Below are positions 34,047 through 41,596 of a DNA stretch of 50,384 nt, in pieces. The DNA comes from Nocardia anaemiae NBRC 100462 (GTDB lineage: Bacteria; Actinomycetota; Actinomycetes; Mycobacteriales; Mycobacteriaceae). The position numbers and the translations under genes were made by a program. A model generated the notes under the pieces. It was not told the origin of the DNA. It was given only the letters and a program-made list of their open reading frames with translations, and searched no databases. Numbering within the stretch: the first letter of the stretch is position 1; each line of letters begins with the position of its first letter. The DNA is taken from NCBI RefSeq assembly GCF_001612725.1, contig NZ_BDAZ01000076.1:1-50384 (forward strand), given 5' to 3'.

Positions 34047-35629
34047 AGACAGAGCCGAAGCCCGAACCGATCGACGTGCTCGTCGCGGGCGCCGGGCCGA
34101 CCGGTACCGCCTTGGCGATCGATCTGACCCGCCGCGGACTTGCGGTGCGGATCATCGACAAAGCCGCGCGCTCGTTCGAGGGTTCGCGCGCCAAGGGAGT
34201 CCAGCCGCGCAGCCTGGAGGTGCTCGAGGACTTGGGCGTCCTCGACGATATCCTCGCCGGTGGAGCCACCTACCCGCCGTTGGGTATCCACGCCGGTCCG
34301 CTGACACTTCCCTGGCATATGATTTCCCGCAACAAGGTGACATCCGATGTGCCGCACCCGAATACCTGGTTGATTCCCCAGTTCCGTACCGACGCCGCGC
34401 TGCGCGATGGGCTCCTGCGGATGGGCGTGGCCGTCGAAAAGAACTGTGAACTGGTCGGATTCGAGCAATACCCGGATGCGGTCGTGGCTACGGTCTCGGG
34501 TCCCGACGGTGTCGAGGAGATCTGCGCTCGCTACCTTGTCGGCGCCGACGGTGCGGCGAGCACGGTCCGCAAAACAGCGGGCATCGGGTTCGAAGGCAAG
34601 ACCGACGAGGCCGATCGGGTGATCATCGTCGATGCCGTGGTGGACGGTCTTTCCCGGGACCGCTGGCATGTGTGGCCGCGTCCGGGTGGTCGGTTCGTCG
34701 GTGCGTGCCCCATACCGCACTCCGATCGGTTTCAGGTGATGATCCGCCTGCAAAAGGGGGAGGAGCCTGCTCTCGACGAGGCCGATCTCGATGCGCGGTT
34801 GCGCGCTCAAACCGGCGAGAAGGGCCTGCGCTTGACGCGGATCAGCTGGAAGTCGGTGTTTCGCCCGAACATTCGGCTGGCTGAACGGTACCGGTTGGGC
34901 CGGGTATTCATCGCCGGTGATGCCGCTCATGTACATCCCCCGGCGGGTGCGCAAGGGCTCAACACCGGTCTGCAGGATGCCTATAACCTGGGCTGGAAAC
35001 TGGGTCAGGTGCTCGCTGGTGCGCCGGACAGTTTGCTCGACAGCTATGAGGCCGAGCGGCAGCCGATCGCGGCCGGGGTGTTGGGCTTGGCGACCAAAAA
35101 GTACGAGGGCTTGGCCAAATTGGACCCGTCGTCGATCAAGCGCGGTGATGACGAACGCCAGCTCGGCCTCCATTACCGCGGCGGCCCACTGGGTATGGCC
35201 GATGCCGAACGAACCGCGACGCTGCGCGTCGGCGACCGGGCTCCGGATGCGAAACTGCTGAACGCGGCCGGGGGAGTGCAGCGCCTTTTCGATCTCTTTT
35301 CCGGACCGCATTTCACCGCGATCGCCTACGGCGCGTCGGCGGCTGAGGAACTGGCCACATTGCCGTGGCCGAAGGCTGGCGCGGAACTGAGAACGGTCGC
35401 CGTGAACGGCGGAGATCACATCGACAGCGATGTGGTGCTCGCCGACATCACCGGTTCCTTTGCCCAAATCTACGGTCTGACAGATTCCACACTTCTGTTG
35501 ATCCGCCCCGACGGTTACGTCGGCTCCATCGCGACTACCGAGATGACTCGGTTGACTCTGGCATGTGCCGCTGCGATGACTCCGGCCGCCGACACTCCTG
35601 CCGTACCCGAGGTCGGGAGGAAGGCGTGA
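34043..35629 (+). CDS. FAD-dependent aromatic monooxygenase (phenol hydroxylase-like, group A)
   Basis: A 528-aa flavoprotein hydroxylase. The FAD-binding GxGxxG is VLVAGAGPTGTALAIDLTRR (residues 11-30), the DG motif is YLVGADGAASTVRK (about residue 170) and the GD motif is GRVFIAGDAAHVHPPAGAQG (about residue 288). The last 150 residues form the thioredoxin-like tail found in phenol hydroxylase-like enzymes (RVGDRAPDAKLLNAAGG; LLLIRPDGYVGSIA). It would hydroxylate an aromatic ring using NAD(P)H and O2. The ATG overlaps the stop of hydrolase 2, so the three genes form one operon. Confidence 0.9.
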   Translation: MKTEPKPEPIDVLVAGAGPTGTALAIDLTRRGLAVRIIDKAARSFEGSRAKGVQPRSLEVLEDLGVLDDILAGGATYPPLGIHAGPLTLPWHMISRNKVTSDVPHPNTWLIPQFRTDAALRDGLLRMGVAVEKNCELVGFEQYPDAVVATVSGPDGVEEICARYLVGADGAASTVRKTAGIGFEGKTDEADRVIIVDAVVDGLSRDRWHVWPRPGGRFVGACPIPHSDRFQVMIRLQKGEEPALDEADLDARLRAQTGEKGLRLTRISWKSVFRPNIRLAERYRLGRVFIAGDAAHVHPPAGAQGLNTGLQDAYNLGWKLGQVLAGAPDSLLDSYEAERQPIAAGVLGLATKKYEGLAKLDPSSIKRGDDERQLGLHYRGGPLGMADAERTATLRVGDRAPDAKLLNAAGGVQRLFDLFSGPHFTAIAYGASAAEELATLPWPKAGAELRTVAVNGGDHIDSDVVLADITGSFAQIYGLTDSTLLLIRPDGYVGSIATTEMTRLTLACAAAMTPAADTPAVPEVGRKA

Positions 35630-35807
35630 CCCGCGACCACGTCCTGCGCGGAACTGACCTCTCACGGATCGGCCAGCTTCCGCCGTCCACTGCTCAGCAC
35701 AGGTCGGGCGGTCGCCGTCGGCATCGCTGAGGGCGTTCAGCAAGTTTGGAAATGCGATGTGGCATCTGATGGTCGATCTCGGTATCGGTTCACCATTGCA
35801 TTTCATT

Positions 35808-35845
35808 GCCTCCCGCGAGGCGGCCGTAACCTTCGCGCGGGAGGC
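35808..35845 (+). terminator. Hairpin after the FAD monooxygenase operon
   Basis: GCCTCCCGCG (35808-35817) pairs with CGCGGGAGGC (35836-35845) across an 18-nt loop. It is 179 bp past the monooxygenase stop. No gene is recognised between 35630 and 36025. Confidence 0.5.
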
Positions 35846-35977
35846 TATCCGGGGAGGTTGGGCCCGGGCGGTCGCAGTCGATGATCAGGTGGACCAAAGC
35901 TATCCGGCGATGCCGTGCCAATGCCTGTTTTCGCTACCGAGCGTGAACACGGCGGGCTTGTTCTAGCGAAACGCGTT

Positions 35978-36010
35978 GCTGCCCCGGGCGAATTGTCGCA
36001 CCGGGGCAGC
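35978..36010 (-). terminator. Hairpin after the DUF3500 gene
   Basis: GCTGCCCCGG (35978-35987) pairs perfectly with CCGGGGCAGC (36001-36010), with a 13-nt loop, 15 bp beyond the DUF3500 stop on the minus strand. A good terminator candidate for the alcohol dehydrogenase-DUF3500 unit. Confidence 0.6.
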
Positions 36011-36025
36011 ATTTCGGCTGTGTTG

Positions 36026-37183
36026 TCAATGCGAGCGTCGGCGGTGCTCGGCCAGACTGTCCAGCCCGAAATCCGAACGAGGATTGCGCCAGACCGAATG
36101 TGCGTGGTTGGCGTCACGCTGGGTGTTGTCGTACTCGATGAGCAGATCCGGGCCCTGGATACGGTAGTAATGGGGTTCCCCGCACTCGAGGCCGCCTGCC
36201 CAGCCGAAATGGATCTCGTCGAGTACGTCGTCGACCGCATAGTGCGCGGCGTGAGCATCCGCGAGCGCGCTCGGTGCCCGACCGCTGTACAGCGCGATCA
36301 GATTTCGCAGAATGTGGCGCTGTTCTGGATCGAGGTCGCGCGCGGACAAGCCAGCAGGGGGAACGGAGATGGCCATGGCGCGGTGGTCGGCCTCGGTGTA
36401 TCCGCTGGCCGCTTCGGCGCGCCGGTCGACATCGTCGACCAGAGCCCGCAGCGCCGGGTCGGGGAATCGGCCGCGCCACAAATCCTGCATATGCATCATC
36501 GTGTCGCCGTCGGCGATGATCGGCCGGTTTCCGGAGACGATGTCCGAGATCGCGCTCTTGTGCAAGAGCGCCACGTGGTAGCGGTCGGAGTCCAGCGATC
36601 GTGCCAATTGCCGCGCTGCCTCTTCTGGTCCGCCCAGCGGCCGCAGCGCCGAACCGAGCAATGCGGTACTGGCCGGATCGGCTCCGATGAAGCACGGCGT
36701 CGTCGAGACGAGGCGGCCGCCGACGATGAGGTTGTTGAGCGAGATGTGGTGGCCCCCGAAGCGCCATGCCCAGACCGGGTCGCCCGGTCGGCCGAATAGT
36801 CTGACCCAGTAGAGGCCGGGATCCCGGCCGCGTTCCCGTCCCCAGTGGACGTGCCATCCTTCGACCTGATCGAGAACATTCTCCAAGCCCATCACCGTGG
36901 CGACCGTGGCATATCCGGCCTCGGACAAACCCGACGCGACCAGTTGCATCGCCAGGCTTTGCTGGCGTGCGGTCTGGTCGCGGAGGGCGAGTCCACCGTG
37001 GTCGGTCGGGGTGTAGAACCAGCGAAGGCGTTCGGCCTCCGCGTCCGGAGCCAGTGGGGAGGCGAACTGCGCCCGAACTCGCTGTTCGATGCTGAGGGTC
37101 GAAAGCCACGCGGACGCGCGGTCGGCCATGTCGGTGGCGATCAGCTCGCGCACGCCGATGTCGGTGGCTTTATTCGGCGACAT
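36026..37183 (-). CDS. DUF3500-family protein
   Basis: A 385-aa protein of the DUF3500 family, recognised by the C-terminal block YYRIQGPDLLIEYDNTQRDA followed by NHAHSVWR, and by GGHHISLNN in the middle. The conserved His, Asp and Asn residues suggest a metal-binding enzyme, but the reaction is unknown to me. The ATG overlaps the end of the alcohol dehydrogenase gene by 14 bp, so the two are translationally coupled. DUF3500 genes often occur in catabolic or secondary-metabolite settings; here it is a strong candidate for an uncharacterised step of the pathway. Confidence 0.85.
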   Translation of the reverse strand: MSPNKATDIGVRELIATDMADRASAWLSTLSIEQRVRAQFASPLAPDAEAERLRWFYTPTDHGGLALRDQTARQQSLAMQLVASGLSEAGYATVATVMGLENVLDQVEGWHVHWGRERGRDPGLYWVRLFGRPGDPVWAWRFGGHHISLNNLIVGGRLVSTTPCFIGADPASTALLGSALRPLGGPEEAARQLARSLDSDRYHVALLHKSAISDIVSGNRPIIADGDTMMHMQDLWRGRFPDPALRALVDDVDRRAEAASGYTEADHRAMAISVPPAGLSARDLDPEQRHILRNLIALYSGRAPSALADAHAAHYAVDDVLDEIHFGWAGGLECGEPHYYRIQGPDLLIEYDNTQRDANHAHSVWRNPRSDFGLDSLAEHRRRSH

Positions 37184-38249
37184 CGATCATGACTTTGATG
37201 GCGTTTTCTCGTCGTTCGGCGTAGGTGTCGAAAGCCTCGGCGATGTGCTCGAGCGGGAAATGATGTGTCACCAGGTCGTTGGTTGACAGTCGGCCGCGGG
37301 ATGCCAATGACAGGGCCCTGGCTACCGACCCGGCACCCTCGCCGCGGACGGTGTGGATCGATATTCCGTTCATGACAGCGTGATTGAGGTCGGCAGATAC
37401 CGGCTGTTCGAAGAACCCCGCTAAAACCACCTTGCCGGAGCGCTTGGCCATGTGGATTGCGTCATCGACCGCGCTCGCAGCGCCGGAGCACTCGACGACG
37501 ATATCGGCGCCGCGGCCGCCGGTAGCATCGCGGACCGCGGCGACGGCGTCTTCGACGCGGACGTTGAACAGGTGATCGGCCCCGAACTGCTTACCGATTT
37601 CCAGCCGATCGGGTCGGGTGCCGGCGAGGGTCACAAGATCTGCCCCTAGCTGGCGGGCAACCTGTACCGCCAACAACCCGATGGGGCCGGGGCCGATCAC
37701 CGCGACGGTGGCGCCGACCAGCAGCGAATCGAGCACGTCGTAAGCGTGCATCACGGTGCCCGCGGTGGTCAGCATGACCGCCGAGTCGAAGTCGATGGCA
37801 TCGGGCAGCCGATACAGCGTCGAGACGTGGTTGACGACATATTCGGCGAAGCCGCCGTTGACCGTCATGCCCAGTGTGCGATGACCCTTGGCCGTGTTCC
37901 CGTAGTTCAAGCAGTCCGTATAGGAACCGGACAGGCAGTTGACGCAGCGCATGCAACCCCGATGAGCCTCGGTGACAACACGATCGCCGACGGCGAATTC
38001 GTCGACGGCACTGCCGACCGCTGCCACGACACCGGCGTACTCGTGGCCGGGAACGAATGTGCCCGGCGCCGGTCCCGCGCCGCCGAAGAAGCGTCGGCTA
38101 CGGACCTTGAGGTCGGTGCCGCACAACGACGCTCGGTGCACCCGCACGAGAACATCTTCCGGCCCCGGGTGGGGCACCGGCAAAGTTGTGGTCTCGATAA
38201 TTCCCGGCTCGCCGATTACGGCCGCGAGCATCGTATCCGGAATGGACAC
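37170..38249 (-). CDS. Zinc-dependent medium-chain alcohol dehydrogenase
   Basis: A 359-aa MDR enzyme. Catalytic zinc ligands: Cys in RASLCGTDLK and His-Glu in VPGHEYAGVV; structural zinc Cys set in CMRCVNCLSGSYTDC (about residues 99-113). The Rossmann loop is VAVIGPGPIGLLAVQ (about residue 182). It would oxidise an alcohol to an aldehyde or ketone with NAD(P). The GTG at 38249 follows AAAGG; an ATG at 38231 is an alternative. It is divergent from the SDR gene across a 264-bp control region and coupled to DUF3500. Confidence 0.92.
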   Translation of the reverse strand: MSIPDTMLAAVIGEPGIIETTTLPVPHPGPEDVLVRVHRASLCGTDLKVRSRRFFGGAGPAPGTFVPGHEYAGVVAAVGSAVDEFAVGDRVVTEAHRGCMRCVNCLSGSYTDCLNYGNTAKGHRTLGMTVNGGFAEYVVNHVSTLYRLPDAIDFDSAVMLTTAGTVMHAYDVLDSLLVGATVAVIGPGPIGLLAVQVARQLGADLVTLAGTRPDRLEIGKQFGADHLFNVRVEDAVAAVRDATGGRGADIVVECSGAASAVDDAIHMAKRSGKVVLAGFFEQPVSADLNHAVMNGISIHTVRGEGAGSVARALSLASRGRLSTNDLVTHHFPLEHIAEAFDTYAERRENAIKVMIDVAE

Positions 38250-38383
38250 AACAGCGCCTTTCGTTGGGTATTCATTATATTATCGGGAGGCTACGGGAAG
38301 AAAAACTAGTTTTCCAAGTGTCATTTCGGATCAGTCGCGGAGTTTCCTCTCGATCGGTCGGCTGACCTGGGTGTATAAGTTTG

Positions 38384-38393
38384 CCCTATAGGG
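38384..38393. promoter_or_regulatory. Palindrome in the ADH/SDR divergent region
   Basis: CCCTATAGGG is a perfect 10-bp palindrome, flanked by TTG and AAC, in an AT-rich stretch (38250-38513). It could bind the LysR regulator encoded at 40309 or a GntR-type protein. It does not match the TetR-type 17-mer. Confidence 0.35.
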
Positions 38394-38513
38394 AACATAG
38401 ATTATTCGTATTAGGTGTGCTCACCCTTGTGATGTACGGTTTCGAACATATGTGAATAGCGGATTCGTGAAAAAGGCAGGATAGTCATCGGTCCTGCGGT
38501 CGAGGAGTAAACA

Positions 38514-39299
38514 TTGGATCTTGGGATTGGCGGCAGAACAGCACTGGTGCTGGGCGGCGGCGGTGGACTCGGAGGTGCGATCGCGGAAAGACTCGCGGCC
38601 GAGGGCGCTAACGCGGTCGTCGCGGATATCCATCCCGCAGCCGCCGAAGCACGCCGCGACGCGATCGTTGCCGCCGGTGGCCGGGCCATAGCGCTTGCCT
38701 GGGATATCGCTGACCTCGATGTCATCGAAGGCAATACCGCCGCGATCGAGCAGAGCTTCGGTCCGGTCGACATCTTGGTGAACAACACCGGTGGGCCCGC
38801 ACCCGCACCGGTCCTCGGCCAGCCCCCCGCGCTGTGGCTCGACAATTTCCGTTCCATGGTGCTGTCGGTGATCGCGATCAGTGACCGACTCGTCCCCGGT
38901 ATGCAGGCACGAGGGTGGGGGCGCGTCATCACCAGCACCAGCTCGGGGGTCATCGCCCCCCTTCCCAACCTCGGCATGTCCAACAGCCTTCGTGCCGCAT
39001 TGCTCGGTTGGTCCAAGACGCTGGCCCGTGAGGTGGCCGCGGACGGGGTCACCTGCAACGTCGTCGTGCCGGGACGCATCGGCACCCAGCGCGTCGAGCG
39101 TCTCGACCAGATCAAGGCCGAGGCGCAGGGCAAAACCGTCGAACAGATCGCCGCAGATAGTGCGGCCACCATCCCGATCGGCCGCTACGGCGACCCGCAT
39201 GAGTACGCGTCGACCGTGGCGTTCCTGGCGAGCGGCGCAGCGTCCTACATCACCGGTTCGGTGGTGCGCGTCGATGGCGGGCTCATTCCCAGTCTCTGA
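38514..39299 (+). CDS. SDR-family protein lacking the usual catalytic Tyr-Lys
   Basis: A 261-aa Rossmann-fold protein similar to 3-oxoacyl-ACP reductases. NAD(P) loop: TALVLGGGGGLGGAIAERLA (residues 9-28); VDILVNNTGGPAPAP; and RVITSTSSGVIAPLP for the Ser position. Where YxxxK is expected, it reads GMSNSLRAALLGWSKTLA, so Tyr is absent and Arg stands for Lys. A known group of 'BKR-like' SDRs shares this SN..R pattern and has unclear activity. The TTG at 38514 follows GAGGAG (38502-38507). It is followed by a DapA-family gene after 33 bp. Confidence 0.85.
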   Translation: MDLGIGGRTALVLGGGGGLGGAIAERLAAEGANAVVADIHPAAAEARRDAIVAAGGRAIALAWDIADLDVIEGNTAAIEQSFGPVDILVNNTGGPAPAPVLGQPPALWLDNFRSMVLSVIAISDRLVPGMQARGWGRVITSTSSGVIAPLPNLGMSNSLRAALLGWSKTLAREVAADGVTCNVVVPGRIGTQRVERLDQIKAEAQGKTVEQIAADSAATIPIGRYGDPHEYASTVAFLASGAASYITGSVVRVDGGLIPSL

Positions 39300-39332
39300 T
39301 CCCGAAACACTACAGCCACAAGGACTTCAGCC

Positions 39333-40268
39333 ATGGCCCTGCTCACTCGCGAGGCAAAGGGCGTCTTCGCCATTTCGCCCACACCCTTCGACGAGGAAGG
39401 CGCGGTGGACTTCGATTCGCTGTGCCGACTCGTCGATTTCTACGAATCGGTCGGTGTCACCGGAATTACCCTGCTCGGCCAGATGGGTGAGGCGCCGAAA
39501 CTCGCGCAGCACGAAGCGATAGAAATCGTGAGCCGGGTACTGCGGCGGACCCAGCTCCCAGTGGTTGTCGGCGTATCCGCCCCGGGCTACGCGGCGATGC
39601 GCGAACTCACCTCCGAAGTCATGGCGGCCGGGGCAGCGGGTGTCATGGTCGCACCGCCCAACACATTGCGCACCGACGATCAGATCGTGGGCTATTACGA
39701 GGGCGTCGCGGCAGCGCTCGGCGACTCGGTTCCCCTTGTCGTGCAGGACTATCCGTTGTCGTTCTCGGTCGTCATGAGCGCCCCGGTCATAGCACGCATT
39801 GCCCGTGCCGTACCCAGCTATGTGATGCTGAAGCACGAGGACTGGCCGGGGCTGGAGAAAATCAGTGCACTGCGCAACCTCGAAGCCGACGGTGCAATGC
39901 CGCGGATCTCTATCCTGTGCGGTAACGGGGGGCTCTTCCTCGATTTCGAGGTCGAGCGCACGGCTGACGGTGCCATGACCGGATATTGCTTTCCGGAAAT
40001 GTTGGTCGACGTGGTCGATTATGCCGCTGCTGGCAGTATCGAGGAAAGCCATGACATCTTCGACGCCCACCTACCGCTATTGCGGTACGAACAGCAACCG
40101 GGTATCGGCCTGGCCGTACGCAAGTACGTCATGATGCGGCGCGGGCTGCTCACCTCCGATACTCAGCGCGCACCGGCTGGCATATTGTCGAACCGAGCAC
40201 GGGCGGAAATCGACTATCTGCTCGCGCGGCTCGGTCGCCGAGACAGCCGCGTCAAACTGGTCAAGTGA
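39333..40268 (+). CDS. DapA-family (Schiff-base) aldolase/lyase
   Basis: A 311-aa TIM-barrel lyase of the dihydrodipicolinate synthase superfamily. The Schiff-base Lys is in YVMLKHEDWP (about residue 166) and the proton-relay Tyr in VVQDYPLS (about residue 139), matching Lys161/Tyr133 of E. coli DapA. The pyruvate-binding GxxGE stretch is GQMGEAPKL, near residue 50. Catabolic members of this family (for example hydratase-aldolases of naphthalene pathways) release pyruvate; the setting here favours that over lysine synthesis. The ATG follows AAGGA. Same strand as SDR and LysR genes. Confidence 0.88.
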   Translation: MALLTREAKGVFAISPTPFDEEGAVDFDSLCRLVDFYESVGVTGITLLGQMGEAPKLAQHEAIEIVSRVLRRTQLPVVVGVSAPGYAAMRELTSEVMAAGAAGVMVAPPNTLRTDDQIVGYYEGVAAALGDSVPLVVQDYPLSFSVVMSAPVIARIARAVPSYVMLKHEDWPGLEKISALRNLEADGAMPRISILCGNGGLFLDFEVERTADGAMTGYCFPEMLVDVVDYAAAGSIEESHDIFDAHLPLLRYEQQPGIGLAVRKYVMMRRGLLTSDTQRAPAGILSNRARAEIDYLLARLGRRDSRVKLVK

Positions 40269-40308
40269 TCCTTTTCGCTGCATATCCCAGCGCCGGTAAC
40301 GTCATCTG

Positions 40309-41214
40309 ATGCGACTGCGTCAGCTCGAGTATTTTCTCGCCGTCTGGGAAAGCGGGTCGTTCAGCGCCGCCGCGGCGCGGCTGTATGTCTCGCAGCCGTC
40401 GCTGTCCCAGCAGATACGCCTGCTGGAGAAAGAACTCGGCGCGGCATTGCTCGAACGCGGACCACATGGTCTTGCCCTCACACCGGCCGGACGCGTCTTC
40501 CTGCCCAAGGCGCAGCGTGTATTGCGGGCCGCTGAGGAAGCGGCGGACGCGGTACATCAGGTTGTCGAGGGGCGAAGCGGCGACGTGCACGTGCTCACCG
40601 TGCGGTCGGTCGCCTCCGGAATACTGCCCCCGAGCGCGGTACGGTGGCACGCGCTTTTCCCGACCGCCGTCCTTCGGGTGCACGACTTCTCGCATCGGCG
40701 TGCGCTCGAGGACGCTGTTCGCAGTGGCCAGGGCGATATCGCGGTCGGCCCACGGCCCGACCCATGGGACGGACCGGTCGTATCACTCGGTTACGAGGAG
40801 ATGGTGCTGGTCGGCCCGGCGGGAGGAGATACGGGTTCCTCGGTGGGACCGGAGGAACTCGCCGCTGCCGATTGGATCCTCTACGAGCCCGAGCAGGGCA
40901 TGAGTGAAATCGCCGACCGGATAGCCAGCAGCCTCGGATTCACCCCTCGTGCCGTGGCTCGCACCGGGCAGGTGACCGCCGCCCTGCTGTTCGCGATGGA
41001 AGGCCTCGGCGTAGCACTTGTGCCCAATAATGTCGTCCCCGGCGGCTGGGTACAGCACACCAGGCGGATCGGCCCCGGGGTCTACCGCGAGATCGTCGCA
41101 TACAGCCGCAGCGCGCCGACCCAACTGGCGCAACGGTATCGAGACCTGCTCACCTCCCTCGAGCTTCCGCTCACCGAGGCCAGAGACCTTCCGGCAGGGG
41201 CGCTGCGCTGTTAG
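40309..41214 (+). CDS. LysR-family regulator
   Basis: A 301-aa LysR protein with the N-terminal winged helix (MRLRQLEYFLAVWESGSFSA, LYVSQPSLSQQIRLLEKELG; residues 1-60) and a type 2 periplasmic-fold sensor (residues 90-290). It is 40 bp downstream of the DapA-family gene on the same strand, so it is not divergent from its likely target, as LysR genes usually are. It may activate the SDR-DapA genes or the ADH-DUF3500 unit from the 38250-38513 region. Confidence 0.9.
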   Translation: MRLRQLEYFLAVWESGSFSAAAARLYVSQPSLSQQIRLLEKELGAALLERGPHGLALTPAGRVFLPKAQRVLRAAEEAADAVHQVVEGRSGDVHVLTVRSVASGILPPSAVRWHALFPTAVLRVHDFSHRRALEDAVRSGQGDIAVGPRPDPWDGPVVSLGYEEMVLVGPAGGDTGSSVGPEELAAADWILYEPEQGMSEIADRIASSLGFTPRAVARTGQVTAALLFAMEGLGVALVPNNVVPGGWVQHTRRIGPGVYREIVAYSRSAPTQLAQRYRDLLTSLELPLTEARDLPAGALRC

Positions 41215-41312
41215 CCCCCGACCGAGTCAATTGGAAGTGCGTTGGTCGGTGCTTTCGGCCCGTCGGTGGACGCGAATGAGACGACCCCGGATCTCGAGGT
41301 TTCGGATAGCGG

Positions 41313-41551
41313 CTATGCGATGTTGGCCACCTTGATGCGCCCCGCGGCATCCGCGCGCAGCTGGTCGGTGACCGCCTTCAATACGGACAGACTGTCCGCC
41401 AACTGGTTCCGAGCAGGGCGTGCCGCGGTGTCGACCAGAAGAGGCGGCGAGTTGGTTCAGGGTGGCCTGCAAGTCGGGCGCCTGCGGTTCGGACGGGCGG
41501 TCTGTGCACGATGGTCGGCGATAGGCTGGGATTGTCGAAAGGTAAGCGCAT
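41313..41551 (-). pseudogene. Possible decayed small gene
   Basis: From an ATG at 41549-41551 the minus strand reads MRLPFDNPSLSPTIVHRP; DLQATLNQLAAS follows in another frame, then NQLADSLSVLKAVTDQLRAD and AAGRIKVANIA with a stop at 41313. The helical, coiled-coil-like end looks coding, but at least two frame changes are needed. I do not recognise the family. The interval 41215-41596 otherwise holds the control region of the kinase gene. Confidence 0.25.
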
Positions 41552-41596
41552 GGCGCCCGATGTTCGTGCAACTGCAGAGTGGATCGCCCATCGCTG

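Noticed and set aside
33986..35806. Minus-strand open frame of about 600 codons
   Set aside because: Antisense to the FAD monooxygenase, with no family signature and biased composition.
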